Below are positions 18,756-30,531 of a stretch of DNA of 53,711 nucleotides, piece after piece. Position 1 is the first letter of the stretch; the number at the start of each line of letters is the position of its first letter. The stretch is from positions 1-53,711 of the forward strand of contig CAIKDP010000294.1 of assembly GCA_903826205.1 (NCBI GenBank), given 5' to 3'. Below the pieces are notes generated by a model. That model ran no database searches, had not been told where the DNA came from, and saw only the letters and a program-made list of their open reading frames with translations. Source of the stretch: Akkermansiaceae bacterium (GTDB taxonomy: Bacteria; Verrucomicrobiota; Verrucomicrobiia; Verrucomicrobiales; Akkermansiaceae). Position numbers and translations under genes: made by a program.

Positions 18756-19427
18756 ATGAAACGTCTCCTGTTACCGGTCCTGCTCGTGGTCCTGGCGCCT
18801 CTCATGGCAAGCGCAGCGCCACCAACCCGCGCCGAAGTCCTGCGAACCGCAGAGTCCTTTGTGAATCATCAATGGCAGCCAACCGCACAAAACCTTCTCC
18901 ATGGCCGCGACAGCGCGGGCATCGAGGTGCAAACGCCCGATCGCTCCACCGGCAATCCGGACTTATGGCTACCCGGTCAACCCTACGTCGGGGTCCCCTA
19001 CAAATGGGGCGGATTCGATTCGCTCGAGAGTTTTGGCCGCGGCATCAAGGCAGGCAAAGCCGCGGGAGACCTTTATAATAATGAAAAGCGCCGCCTCGGT
19101 GGCAAGGCGGTGAGTGCCTCTGCGGTCGGGCTTGATTGCTCGGGGTTTATCTCGCGCTGCTGGGGTCTAAAAGAAAAGCAATCGACATCCTCCTTGTCCG
19201 GGCTTTGCGTGAAACTGCGTGGGTTGGCCGAGTTGCGGCCCGGCGATGTGCTCAACCAGGCTGGCGGCCATGTTGTGCTGTTTGTCAAATGGCTCGACGA
19301 CACCCAAACCCGCTTCCTTTGTTACGAGGCCGAGCCGTTCAGCCGTGTGCGGGCCAGCGAACGCGACGCGGCCGCCATGCTTTTCAGCGGCTTCACGCCA
19401 CTCCGATACCGCCAGATCCGCGACTAA
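18756..19427 (+). CDS. Secreted NlpC/P60-type peptidase-like protein
   Basis: A 223-residue protein with a signal peptide (MKRLLLPVLLVVLAPLMASA). The mature domain carries YKWGGFDSLESFGRG, the likely nucleophile in VGLDCSGFISRCWG and a downstream His in GGHVVLFVKWLDD, the Cys-His arrangement of NlpC/P60 cysteine peptidases that cut peptidoglycan peptides. The ATG at 18756 is chosen because it begins the signal peptide; the longer frame to 18600 adds an implausible extension. The 264 bases upstream hold no other gene. Activity is inferred from motifs. Confidence 0.78.
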   Translation: MKRLLLPVLLVVLAPLMASAAPPTRAEVLRTAESFVNHQWQPTAQNLLHGRDSAGIEVQTPDRSTGNPDLWLPGQPYVGVPYKWGGFDSLESFGRGIKAGKAAGDLYNNEKRRLGGKAVSASAVGLDCSGFISRCWGLKEKQSTSSLSGLCVKLRGLAELRPGDVLNQAGGHVVLFVKWLDDTQTRFLCYEAEPFSRVRASERDAAAMLFSGFTPLRYRQIRD

Positions 19428-19488
19428 CCCCTTTTCAAATTGGGGATTCACGGGCTTGCATCCAGGCAAACATTTATCACAATTCGTC

Positions 19489-20058
19489 ATGCATCAAACC
19501 ACCGCCGCGCTCAAGACGCTCCTGCTCGTGAAATCCGTCCGCACCGGAAAATTCACTCTCGCCTCCGGCCAGCAAAGCGACCTCTACATCGATTGCCGGG
19601 TTACCGCGCTCGATCCGTTTGGTGCCAATCTCATTGGCGACCTCGGCTGGCATGCCGTGCGCTCGAAAATCCACTCGTCACATCTCAAAATCGACGCCAT
19701 CGGAGGCATGACGTTAGGGGCGGATCCAATATCCCTGGCCATTGGAATGACCTCCGCACGCAGCCATCCGGCGGAGGCGTTGCAAGTATTCACTGTGCGT
19801 AAAGAACCCAAAGGTCATGGCCAGGGCCGCCAAATCGAGGGCAATTTTCACTCCGGCCACACTGTGATCGTCGTCGATGACGTCATCACCACCGGCGGCT
19901 CCACCCTCAAAGCCATCGACGTGATCGAACGCGAAGGCGGAAAAGTCGCCTTTGCCTTGGTGCTCGTGGATCGCGAGGAAGGTGGCCGCCAAGCCATCGA
20001 AGCCCGCGGCATCCCGGTGATCGCCCTCTTCACCCGCAACACTCTTCTTGGCGATTAA
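19489..20058 (+). CDS. pyrE: Orotate phosphoribosyltransferase
   Basis: Transfers the ribose 5-phosphate of PRPP to orotate to form OMP in de novo pyrimidine synthesis. The 189-residue protein shows TGKFTLASGQQSDLYIDCR near residue 20, IDAIGGMTLGADPI near 70, basic residues in FTVRKEPKGHGQGRQIEG and the PRPP-binding VIVVDDVITTGGST near 125. The ATG at 19489 begins the family-typical N-terminus. No other pyr biosynthesis gene is adjacent, although a PyrD-like gene lies 24 kb away. Confidence 0.94.
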   Translation: MHQTTAALKTLLLVKSVRTGKFTLASGQQSDLYIDCRVTALDPFGANLIGDLGWHAVRSKIHSSHLKIDAIGGMTLGADPISLAIGMTSARSHPAEALQVFTVRKEPKGHGQGRQIEGNFHSGHTVIVVDDVITTGGSTLKAIDVIEREGGKVAFALVLVDREEGGRQAIEARGIPVIALFTRNTLLGD

Positions 20059-20168
20059 AGAGTTGCAACCACAACCAATTGGACCGAGTGTGGCCCCATG
20101 AAATGCCGGTGGCTTATCCGGCAGTTCAAGCCATTGCTGACCCGTTCCGAGTCATACGCTCCAATGCC

Positions 20169-21560
20169 ATGCACCGCTCGAAATTACCCTACTTTTTTCT
20201 AGCCCTCGCTGCCGTTCTTGCCCTGACGGCGATGGTATTGCTGGTGGTTCGTTCCGGGGTCCTGCAGCGACCAGGGCACCCAGTGACGCCGCCGGATCCC
20301 GTTGCCGGCACGCCGCCGCCAACCCGCCCCGACCCTCATGCCAGCGGTCCTAACAATCAGGAACCCGGCCCTAACCCAGCCGATCCAGCCCAGCCCGTCG
20401 CCCCCCTTGGCACGACCGAGGCCGGGGCTGCCGAAGCCCCGCCCCCTGCAAAGCCTGCCGCAAGCGTCGCGGAGGCCGACCCCGCGCAACTCGTCGCAAA
20501 AATCGCCAAGGCGCTTGAGGCTGGGGACTTTGACGCCTTTGCCAAGTTGGTGGGTGGAGACGTCTGCGATGCCAAGACCCTTGAGCAACTCAAAGCCTTG
20601 GCCGCCGCGCACCCGCTCAAGCTCCAGTCGCAAGAAGGCGTGCGCGAAGTCGGTGAACTCAAGCTCGATGCCCTTGCCCGCTGGTCACTCAAACTCGAGG
20701 GCGCTGAGCCCGGCCGCGACCACATCGAGTTGGATCTGCGCCACAACAACGGCCAATGGTCGGTGGATAAACTCATCCTGCCGCCTGCGCCCGGTGCCCC
20801 GCTGCCCCAAGCAACCGCTGTGGATGCCCTCGGCACCGCCGATGCCTTCCTGCAGGCGGTTATCAAACAAAACTTTCAACGGGCCTGCGCCATGGTGGAT
20901 CGTCAGTCCATCACCGATGCCAAAATCGCCGCCCTGTGCATTCTGTTTGAAGAGGGCAATTACCAGCTCCGCCCAACCAAACCGTTGCGGGCCATGTTTG
21001 AGCGGGCCGATACCGTGGGCTATCTCGCCAACATCCAAACCCCCGATGCCAGCCAAACCGCGCAATTTGCCATCACCCTGCGCCGTTCCCCAGCCCCATC
21101 GAACTGGATCATCGCGGAAATCAACCTTGACCAACTCCTCGCCGATTATGCCGGCCGCGTCGCGGGGGGGGACATCTATTACTCGCCCCTTGTCAAAAAC
21201 CCCCAGGGCGGCGATACCCTCGCCCTCTACTTTGAATTTGACCAGGACCAGATCAACCCGCGCACGCGCCGCCAGTTGGAAATCGTCGTCCATATCCTGC
21301 GCGCCGATCCTGGGAAAAAGATCACCCTCAGCGGCCATACCGATGCGCTTGGCACCGAACCTTACAACAATGAGCTCTCCGCGCGCCGCGCGACCACCGT
21401 CCGCGATTACCTCGCCTCGGCCGGGGTCTCACCCACCCAGATCGTCACCCTCGCCAAGGGTGCCAGCCAACCGCGCCGCCCCAACGTCACCCCCGCCGGC
21501 CAGGACGACCCGGCCGGCCGCCGCGCCAACCGCCGCACTGAAATCTATCTCGACTTCTAA
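20169..21560 (+). CDS. OmpA/MotB-type peptidoglycan-binding protein
   Basis: A 463-residue protein anchored by one N-terminal membrane segment (YFFLALAAVLALTAMVLLVV). A Pro/Ala-rich spacer (about 35-130) leads to a central helical region of unknown role. The C-terminal 110 residues are an OmpA domain: LYFEFDQDQINPRTRRQLEI, ITLSGHTDALGTEPYNNELS, RRATTVRDYLAS and a final RRANRRTEIYL that binds meso-diaminopimelate. It probably links the inner membrane to peptidoglycan. The start ATG at 20169 is placed directly before the membrane segment. Confidence 0.85.
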   Translation: MHRSKLPYFFLALAAVLALTAMVLLVVRSGVLQRPGHPVTPPDPVAGTPPPTRPDPHASGPNNQEPGPNPADPAQPVAPLGTTEAGAAEAPPPAKPAASVAEADPAQLVAKIAKALEAGDFDAFAKLVGGDVCDAKTLEQLKALAAAHPLKLQSQEGVREVGELKLDALARWSLKLEGAEPGRDHIELDLRHNNGQWSVDKLILPPAPGAPLPQATAVDALGTADAFLQAVIKQNFQRACAMVDRQSITDAKIAALCILFEEGNYQLRPTKPLRAMFERADTVGYLANIQTPDASQTAQFAITLRRSPAPSNWIIAEINLDQLLADYAGRVAGGDIYYSPLVKNPQGGDTLALYFEFDQDQINPRTRRQLEIVVHILRADPGKKITLSGHTDALGTEPYNNELSARRATTVRDYLASAGVSPTQIVTLAKGASQPRRPNVTPAGQDDPAGRRANRRTEIYLDF

Positions 21561-21610
21561 CCCCCTTGACTCTTAATTCCGCTTTCCCCCCCACCCAACC
21601 TAACAACACC

Positions 21611-22894
21611 ATGTCCCACAAGCTGGAAACCATCGCCCTGCATGGCGGCTATCAGGCCGACCCGACCTCACGCTCTGCCGCGGTGCCCTTGTACCGCACC
21701 AGTTCGTTTGTCTTCAACAGCACCGAACAGGCGGCGAACTTGTTTGCCCTGCGCGAGCTCGGCCATATCTACACCCGCATCACCAATCCCACCACCGAGG
21801 TGTTGGAAAAACGGGTAGCCTTGTTAGAAGGGGCGCCGGAACTCGGCGGCTTGGGCGTGGCATCCGGGACCAGCGCGATATTCTATGCCATCATCAATCT
21901 GGCAAAAGCCGGTGACAACATCGTCTCCTCCCGCAATCTCTATGGCGGCAGCTACACCCAATTCAAGGACATCCTGCCGGATCTCGGCATCGAAGTGCGC
22001 TTCGTCGATTCCAATGATCCGGAAAATTTTGCCAAGGTCATTGATGCCAAGACCCGCGCGTTGTTCACCGAGACGGTGTCCAATCCGGCATTGGAAGTGG
22101 CGGACTTGGAAAAAATCGCCGACATCGCGCACGCCCACGGCCTGCCGCTGATAGTGGATGCCACGTTTTCGACACCCTATCTGACGCGTCCGATCGATTT
22201 CGGGGCGGACATTGTCGTCCATTCTCTAACAAAATGGTTTGGCGGCCACGGTGCCGGCATCGGCGGCATCATGGTGGACAGCGGCAAATTCAACTGGGCC
22301 GCCGGCAAGCATCCGCTCTATGACCAGCCGGACAATGGCTATCACGGGTTGCGTTGGGGGCACGACCTGCCGGCACCACTGTTGCCGCTGGCCTACATTC
22401 TGCGGGCACGCACGGTGCCGTTGCGCAACCTCGGCGCGGCGATTGCGCCGGATAATTCCTGGCTCCTGCTGCAAGGCATCGAGACGCTTGGCTTGCGCAT
22501 GGAACGCCACTGCCAAAACTCGCTCGCCGTCGCCAAGCATCTCCAGGGGCACGCCAAAGTCTCCTGGGTGCGCTACCCCGGACTGCCCGACGATTCCCAA
22601 CATGCATTGAACCAGAAATACCTCAAAGGCAAAGGCGGTGGCATGGTTGTCTTTGGCATCAAAGGCGGGATGGAGGCTGGCAAGCAATTCATCGAAAGCC
22701 TGCGCATCTTCAAGCACCTCGCCAATGTCGGCGACGCCAAGAGCCTCGCCATCCACAGCGCCTCCACCACCCACTCCCAACTCAACGAGGCCCAACAACG
22801 CGCCGCGGGTATCACCCCGGATTTGATCCGCCTCTCGGTGGGCATCGAACATATCGACGACATCCTCGAAGACATCGATCAAGCGTTGGCATAG
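21611..22894 (+). CDS. metY: O-acetylhomoserine (thiol)-lyase, Cys/Met metabolism PLP enzyme
   Basis: A 427-residue PLP enzyme of the cystathionine gamma-synthase family, most like O-acetylhomoserine sulfhydrylase, which makes homocysteine from O-acetylhomoserine and sulfide. Visible are IALHGGYQADPTSRSAAVPL, YTRITNPTTEVLEKRVALLE, ASGTSAIFYAI and the PLP-lysine segment VHSLTKWFGGHGAGIGG near residue 210. The C-terminal SIHSASTTHSQL and IRLSVGIEHIDDILEDIDQA follow. Assignment to the OAH lyase branch over cystathionine synthases rests on length and the N-terminal pattern. The ATG at 21611 begins the conserved core. Confidence 0.92.
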   Translation: MSHKLETIALHGGYQADPTSRSAAVPLYRTSSFVFNSTEQAANLFALRELGHIYTRITNPTTEVLEKRVALLEGAPELGGLGVASGTSAIFYAIINLAKAGDNIVSSRNLYGGSYTQFKDILPDLGIEVRFVDSNDPENFAKVIDAKTRALFTETVSNPALEVADLEKIADIAHAHGLPLIVDATFSTPYLTRPIDFGADIVVHSLTKWFGGHGAGIGGIMVDSGKFNWAAGKHPLYDQPDNGYHGLRWGHDLPAPLLPLAYILRARTVPLRNLGAAIAPDNSWLLLQGIETLGLRMERHCQNSLAVAKHLQGHAKVSWVRYPGLPDDSQHALNQKYLKGKGGGMVVFGIKGGMEAGKQFIESLRIFKHLANVGDAKSLAIHSASTTHSQLNEAQQRAAGITPDLIRLSVGIEHIDDILEDIDQALA

Positions 22895-22945
22895 ACGCCG
22901 CACTTGGCGCTTGGCATGGCGGCCGGATCCGCTAGCTTGCGGCGC

Positions 22946-24574
22946 ATGCTGGCATACGGATTGGACCTTGCGATCATCGGGACGTATTTCGCGGTGATCG
23001 TCTGGATTGGGGTGCACTTCAGCCGGCGCACTGGCAGCGTGGCGGATTTCGCGCTGGGCGGGCGCTCGATTCCGTGGTGGGCGGTGCTGGCCTCGATCCT
23101 GGCATCGGAAATCAGCGCAGGCACGTTTTTCGGCACGCCGGGCGAAGGGTTCCGCTTGCGCAATTACACCTATGCCCAGCTGATGGCCGGTTATTTGTTA
23201 GCCAGGCTGGTGGTCAGCGCGGTGTTCATCCCGGCCTATTACAAACACAACGTGGTGAGCATTTATGAGTTTCTCGAGATCCGCTTCGGCCCGCGCACCC
23301 GGCGCATGGCCAGCGCGATTTTCCTGCTCACGCGCTCGCTGGCCAGCGGGTCGCGCTTGTGGGTGCCCACGCTGCTGTTGGTGGTCATCTGGAACCAGAC
23401 GCACCCCGGCCATCCGCTGGGCAATTGGGAGCAATTCTGGTTCACCGGCGCGGCCCTCATCGTCATCAGCCTGCTCACGGCCGCCTATACGGCGGTGGGT
23501 GGCATCAAGGCGGTCATTTGGACCGACGTGTTGCAGATCGCCGTGTTGATGGGCGCGCTGGGCTTTTCAGTGTGGTATTTGTTAGGGCATATTCCGGGCG
23601 GCTGGGACGGGGCCAAGAGCCATCTCACCGGGCCTAACGACCTGCGGCTGTGGCAATGGGAGGGGGCGGCCCCCGCGGACACGGTCTGGGGGAAAATCAA
23701 GAGTGTGCTGGAAACGGAGTTCACGGTGTGGGCAGCCCTGTTAGGATCGTTGTTTGTCACGCTCGCCACCCACGGCACGGACCAGGACATGGTGCAGCGG
23801 ATGTTGACCGCCAAAAACCAACGCCAAAGCGCGGTGGCCACCATCTTGTCAGGCTTGGCGGACATTCCGGTGACCTTCGCCGTTCTAACCATCGGCATCC
23901 TGCTCGCGGTCTATTACGGGCAGGTGGTGAGTGACCCGCGCCTGCCGATGGCGGCGGGTCAGCCGGACAGCACGCGGATCTTCCCGTATTTCGTGGTGGA
24001 TGTCATGCCCGGCGGGTTGCGCGGCTTGGTGGTGGCCGGGGTGTTGGCGACCACCATGGGTTCGCTCGGCACGGCGATGAACTCGCTGGCCACGAGTTAC
24101 TCGCGGGATTTCCACTTCCGCTGGTTCGGCACGCCTAACGACGACCGCCAGCGGGTGCGCATCATCAAGCTCAGCACCGTGGGTTTCACGCTGGTGCTGA
24201 TAGGAGTGGGGCTGGCCACGGCGTTTGTCAAAGCCTGCCATCCCAATCTCAGCATCATCGGGATCATTCTCGGGAGTTTCGGTTATACCTATGGGTCTTT
24301 GTTAGGAATCTTCATGGTCGGCTTGTTCACCCGCCACCGCGGCAGCGAGGCCGGCAATCTTGCCGCCATGGCCGCCGGCATCGTGGCGGTGGCCGTGTTG
24401 AGCAACCTGCCCAATGAGCTGGCCAACATGCTCACCGGCCACCGGCTCTACGCAAATCCAGCCAGCCTGCCGGTCATTGAATTTCCCTGGCGGATCATGG
24501 CCGGCACCCTGGTGACCTTTGCGGTGGCCGTGTGCTTCCGCACGCCAACCCGCACAGCCGGGGCATGCCCATGA
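22946..24574 (+). CDS. Sodium:solute symporter (SSS family)
   Basis: A 542-residue membrane transporter with about 13 hydrophobic segments, of the SSS family that couples Na+ influx to uptake of sugars, amino acids or other organic solutes. The N-terminus shows DFALGGRSIPWWAVLASILA then EISAGTFFGTPGEGF, the substrate/sodium-site region of the family. TAYTAVGGIKAVIWTDVLQ and THGTDQDMVQRMLTAKN are further hallmarks. The substrate cannot be told. The ATG at 22946 sits just before the first membrane segment. Its stop (TGA) is followed at once by REP-like family B repeats. Confidence 0.93.
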   Translation: MLAYGLDLAIIGTYFAVIVWIGVHFSRRTGSVADFALGGRSIPWWAVLASILASEISAGTFFGTPGEGFRLRNYTYAQLMAGYLLARLVVSAVFIPAYYKHNVVSIYEFLEIRFGPRTRRMASAIFLLTRSLASGSRLWVPTLLLVVIWNQTHPGHPLGNWEQFWFTGAALIVISLLTAAYTAVGGIKAVIWTDVLQIAVLMGALGFSVWYLLGHIPGGWDGAKSHLTGPNDLRLWQWEGAAPADTVWGKIKSVLETEFTVWAALLGSLFVTLATHGTDQDMVQRMLTAKNQRQSAVATILSGLADIPVTFAVLTIGILLAVYYGQVVSDPRLPMAAGQPDSTRIFPYFVVDVMPGGLRGLVVAGVLATTMGSLGTAMNSLATSYSRDFHFRWFGTPNDDRQRVRIIKLSTVGFTLVLIGVGLATAFVKACHPNLSIIGIILGSFGYTYGSLLGIFMVGLFTRHRGSEAGNLAAMAAGIVAVAVLSNLPNELANMLTGHRLYANPASLPVIEFPWRIMAGTLVTFAVAVCFRTPTRTAGACP

Positions 24575-24607
24575 CCCAAGGAGGGGCGATCTGAACCGCC
24601 TATGACT

Positions 24608-24721
24608 CAAGGAGGGGCGATCTCCGAATCGCCCATGACCATCAAGGGCCAATACCCAGCGGCTCACCGCCTCTCCTTGGCTCGACATGGTCGAGGGCGA
24701 TTCGGAGATCGCCCCTCCTTG
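24608..24721. repeat. REP-like inverted-repeat element, family B
   Basis: Two 27-base arms carrying GGCGATCTCCGAATCGCC and its reverse complement, each preceded or followed by the CAAGGAGG/CCTCCTTG end, enclose about 60 bases. A third, partial arm (AAGGAGGGGCGATCTGAACC) lies just upstream at about 24579. A second copy is at 37159-37291. Confidence 0.85.
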
Positions 24722-24781
24722 AAAAGCCCAGCCCTCCATCCGTAAATCCTCCCGACTAACTTGGCTCCGATGGCGCACACT

Positions 24782-24896
24782 TAAGGAGCGACGACATTCT
24801 TGTCGTCGTGCGGAAGGACGGTCCATTTGCAGCGCCATCGGCGCGCACTCATGCACCATGCTTCCGCCACCACCACAGGAATGTGGTGGCTCCTTA
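24782..24896 (+). repeat. 115-bp two-hairpin element, family A, copy 1
   Basis: The element begins TAAGGAGC and ends GCTCCTTA. It contains one hairpin on GACGACATTCTTGTCGTC and another on CCACCACAGGAATGTGGTGG, with about 60 bases between. Near-identical 115-bp copies are at 30253-30367 and, inverted, 51604-51718. The sequence CGACTAACTTGGCTCCGATGG upstream is also shared with copy 2 (one base shorter there). Confidence 0.9.
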
Positions 24897-24955
24897 TCCT
24901 CTGCTTGACATCAGGGACCGGCTTGGCACTCTGTTTAGGGAGAGGAACCCACGCC

Positions 24956-26539
24956 ATGACTATTGCCACCACCCGATTTTCCACTCCGCTCGCCGGCGGA
25001 GCGTCTGCACATCACCTGGCTGATTTCCGGGCGCGTGCCTTGACCTGCACGGGCAGCCGCGGGCACCAGTGGCTGGCGGCGTTCGCGTCCCTCATGTTAG
25101 GTGCCGTGGCGTCCGCGGTGGAACCCTCCAAGGAGCCTGCCGGGACCCCGCCGGCAACGCCGGCACCCTCAAAACCACCGGTGCCGGGCGATGACAAGGC
25201 CAACCCCGTGCCTAACCAAAACCCGCAACCCGCGGGCCCCGCGGCCCCGCCAGCGGGCGACTTGACGCCTGCGGATCAGGCAACGGTGGCCGCGGCGATT
25301 GGCCGCTTGAAGCGTGAGCTGCTGGCCGAGTGCCTGCTGTCGCCAGCCGCGAAGAAGGGCCTTGAGAAGAAGCCGGCAGTGGCGGACAAGCGCCGCATGC
25401 CGCGCAAGGATGAAGCGGCGGTGGAACCGGACAAGGACAAGCGGCTGGCCATGGCCCTCGAGCTTGCGGAAAAAAACCTGGCCGACAAGAAGGACAAGCT
25501 GCCCACCAATCTCGCCAAGCAATTCCGCCATGGTCTGGGTGAGGAAGCATTGATAGGTCTGGCCCTGGTCAAGGCCGGCATCTCGCCGAATCACCCGCTC
25601 ATGCTGCAAATCTGGGACGACCTGCAAAAAGACCGATGCAACCAGACCTACCTCGCCGGCGTCGGCCTGATGCTGGTGGAAGCCATGCTGCACCCACCCT
25701 CCGGTGATGCGTGGACGCTCGCCATCAACGACAAACCGAAGATCACCCAGTGGGTGAACCGGGTTGCCAACGAATTGGCGGCGGCCGGCCACAGCGGTGG
25801 CTGGAGCTACGGTGGCAAAGCCTACCGCGACCACGATCATTCCAACACGCAATATGCGGCATTGGGTTTGAAGGCGGCTAAACTTTGTGGTTGGGATTCG
25901 AAAGGGTCCGCGCCGGTCACCGCTTGGAACCCCCTCTTGGAGCACTTTATGAAGGCTCAGGAGAAAAAAGGTCCGGAGGTCAAACTCAGTGTGCAAACCG
26001 AAAAAACCGGCACCGGCGGCGTGGACTATTCAACCGACACCTGGAAAAAGATCGCCGGTCAGGACTATGTCTATGAGGCGAGTGCCCAGGCCAGGGGCTG
26101 GGACTATAAGACGGACGAACGCTCGCAGTCAGGGCCGCCCAGCGCCTCCTTGAACATGACCATCGCGGGTTTGACGGCCATCATTCTGGCACGTTCGGAA
26201 CTGAATTCACCCGCCACGGACAAGTCGAAGGACACCAAGCGCAAGGCGAATGACCCCAATGTGGACCGGGCGATTTGTGATGGCATGGCTTGGGTGCAAG
26301 CGCATTGGCCACAGAAAATCATCGATGGCTACGGTTTGTACGGGATCGAGCGCCTCGGCGTTTTGGGCAATCTGGCCATGATCGGCGGCCATCACTGGTA
26401 CCGCGAACTCGCACCCCTGCTGGCGGACAAGGTCATGACCGTCGAGACGCTGAGCACTGGCTTGTCCTCCGCCGCCTGCGAAAAGGCTTTCTATCTGCTC
26501 TTCCTGGTGCGCGGCACTTCCAGCTCGTACGCACAGTGA
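24956..26539 (+). CDS. Secreted helical-toroid (prenyltransferase/squalene-oxidase-repeat-like) protein
   Basis: A 527-residue protein. Near residues 45-60 a hydrophobic stretch (WLAAFASLMLGAVASA) looks like a signal peptide or anchor, followed by a Pro-rich linker (about 60-100). The C-terminal 400 residues have alternating helices with GGWSYGGKAYRDHDHSNTQ and YAALGLKAAKLCGW, patterns seen in the alpha/alpha-toroid proteins of the squalene-cyclase repeat superfamily common in Planctomycetes and Verrucomicrobia; QSGPPSASLNMTIAGLTAI and GYGLYGIERLGVL fit as well. Catalytic DxDD-type residues are not seen, so it is unlikely to be a cyclase. The frame is open upstream into the 115-bp element (to 24800); I place the start at ATG 24956, which is uncertain. 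Confidence 0.65.
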   Translation: MTIATTRFSTPLAGGASAHHLADFRARALTCTGSRGHQWLAAFASLMLGAVASAVEPSKEPAGTPPATPAPSKPPVPGDDKANPVPNQNPQPAGPAAPPAGDLTPADQATVAAAIGRLKRELLAECLLSPAAKKGLEKKPAVADKRRMPRKDEAAVEPDKDKRLAMALELAEKNLADKKDKLPTNLAKQFRHGLGEEALIGLALVKAGISPNHPLMLQIWDDLQKDRCNQTYLAGVGLMLVEAMLHPPSGDAWTLAINDKPKITQWVNRVANELAAAGHSGGWSYGGKAYRDHDHSNTQYAALGLKAAKLCGWDSKGSAPVTAWNPLLEHFMKAQEKKGPEVKLSVQTEKTGTGGVDYSTDTWKKIAGQDYVYEASAQARGWDYKTDERSQSGPPSASLNMTIAGLTAIILARSELNSPATDKSKDTKRKANDPNVDRAICDGMAWVQAHWPQKIIDGYGLYGIERLGVLGNLAMIGGHHWYRELAPLLADKVMTVETLSTGLSSAACEKAFYLLFLVRGTSSSYAQ

Positions 26540-26544
26540 CTTCC

Positions 26545-27018
26545 TCACCCCAGCCCCATGTCTAACAAAAAACTCTGGAGGGTGAGGTAATTTTGGGAAC
26601 GAAAGAAGGCGGCACGGCGGGCGGCGGAGAGTTGGAGAGGGTTGACATTTTCGCCGGATCCGAAGTGGTGGAGTTCTTCAATGGCGAGGCGCGCCTGGTT
26701 GAGGGCGGCATACCAATGGAAGGCATCCTCACGGGAGATCCACAGGGTGGCGGGACCGCCGGCGGCGTCCAGCTTGGCGGACTCAATGGCGGTTAGAACG
26801 GTTTTCAAATGCTCTTGATAGCCCGCGCGAATGTCCGGCATGACGTATTCCTGCCAATCATGCCAGTCGGCCGATGGCGGCATGGCGCTGCCCACGTGGC
26901 TGGCAAGGTCGAAGCCCGGGCTTTCGGCATCGCGCAAAATGCCCAGGAGCAGCGACCAATCGTCGGCCTCCTCGACTTCGAGGCGGAGGCCGCCGGTGGG
27001 TGAGGGGGCGAGTTTCAT
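26545..27018 (-). CDS. DUF2017 family protein
   Basis: A 157-residue protein of the DUF2017 family, which regularly follows clpS in Actinobacteria and Verrucomicrobia; its role is unknown. Features include SLLLGILRDAESPG, the Trp/Tyr-rich DWQEYVMPDIRAGYQEHL and EDAFHWYAALNQARLAI followed by a helical C-terminus. The ATG overlaps the clpS stop (ATGA), so translation is coupled. It ends 6 bases from the convergent toroid gene. Confidence 0.85.
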   Translation of the reverse strand: MKLAPSPTGGLRLEVEEADDWSLLLGILRDAESPGFDLASHVGSAMPPSADWHDWQEYVMPDIRAGYQEHLKTVLTAIESAKLDAAGGPATLWISREDAFHWYAALNQARLAIEELHHFGSGENVNPLQLSAARRAAFFRSQNYLTLQSFLLDMGLG

Positions 27019-27290
27019 GCGGCCTTTTCGAGGGACGTTTTCAATTGGTGGAGTTGCAGTTGTTGGACGTAGAACTCGGCTTTTTCGCGTTGGCCGGACC
27101 AGACGATGGAGCGCCCGAGCTGGTGGACTTGCATCATGAGGAGGGCGGCCTTTGGCTCGTTGTAGCCGAAGATCTTCATCAACACCCAGGTGACGTAACC
27201 CATCAGATTGACCGGGTCATCGTGGACCACGACATTCCACGGCACGTCAAGCGCGGTGGCTGCGCTGGGACGGGTGAGGGTTTCGGTCAT
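27015..27290 (-). CDS. clpS: ATP-dependent Clp protease adaptor ClpS
   Basis: ClpS delivers N-degron substrates to ClpAP/ClpCP. The 91-residue protein has a short disordered N-terminus and the conserved core PWNVVVHDDPVNLMGYVTWV. The substrate-pocket residues of HDDPVNLM are visible, then KAALLMMQVHQLGRSIVW and EKAEFYVQQLQLHQL. The ATG at 27290 is 13 bases after the ispG stop, so ispG, clpS and DUF2017 probably share a transcript. A longer frame through 27953 is just the antisense-free opening of the ispG region in another frame. Confidence 0.95.
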   Translation of the reverse strand: MTETLTRPSAATALDVPWNVVVHDDPVNLMGYVTWVLMKIFGYNEPKAALLMMQVHQLGRSIVWSGQREKAEFYVQQLQLHQLKTSLEKAA

Positions 27291-27303
27291 GTGACTGATG
27301 GCT

Positions 27304-30156
<2,853 letters not shown>

Positions 30157-30531
30157 CTGGGAAAATGCATAACCGATAAGCGGACATTCCGCAACGACGA
30201 CAAGAATGTCGTCGGGTTATCCCGATTAACTTGGCTCCGATGGAGCCACACTTAAGGAGCGACGACATTTTTGTCGTCGTGCGGAAGGACGGCCCTTGAG
30301 CAGCGCCATCGGCGCGCACTCAAGCACCCTTCTTCCGCCACCACCACAGGAATGTGGTGGCTCCTTAGGGTCCGCATGACGACTGCAATCCTGCCGCTCC
30401 CCTGCAAATTTACCGAGCCTTTACAGACAAGGGCACGCCCGTGGGGTATGAAAAGTCGGTTGGCAATAAAAGCCGTGGCACGCACGGACCTTGCGGTGGT
30501 CCGCCGGATCTGCCAGAATGCCCCTAACGCC
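30157..30531. other. Divergent intergenic region between ispG and response regulator
   Basis: About 375 bases. It holds a partial family A hairpin (CGACGACAAGAATGTCGTCG near 30197), the shared lead-in GGCTCCGATGGAGCC hairpin, family A copy 2, and then about 160 bases before the regulator start. The response-regulator frame is open through all of it back to 30271, but no protein family resemblance exists upstream of 30532. Promoters for both genes must lie here; none stands out. Confidence 0.5.
30253..30367 (+). repeat. 115-bp two-hairpin element, family A, copy 2
   Basis: Same length and ends as copy 1 (TAAGGAGC to GCTCCTTA), with hairpins GACGACATTTTTGTCGTC and CCACCACAGGAATGTGGTGG. It shares the upstream flank AACTTGGCTCCGATGG with copy 1. 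Differences between copies fall mostly in the middle, outside the hairpins. Confidence 0.9.

Noticed and set aside
24800-24955. N-terminal extension of the toroid-protein frame
   Set aside because: It is a translation of the 115-bp repeat; the same SSCGRT start appears before the unrelated response regulator.
30271-30531. N-terminal extension of the response-regulator frame
   Set aside because: It is the translated repeat plus intergenic sequence; receiver domains begin at 30532.
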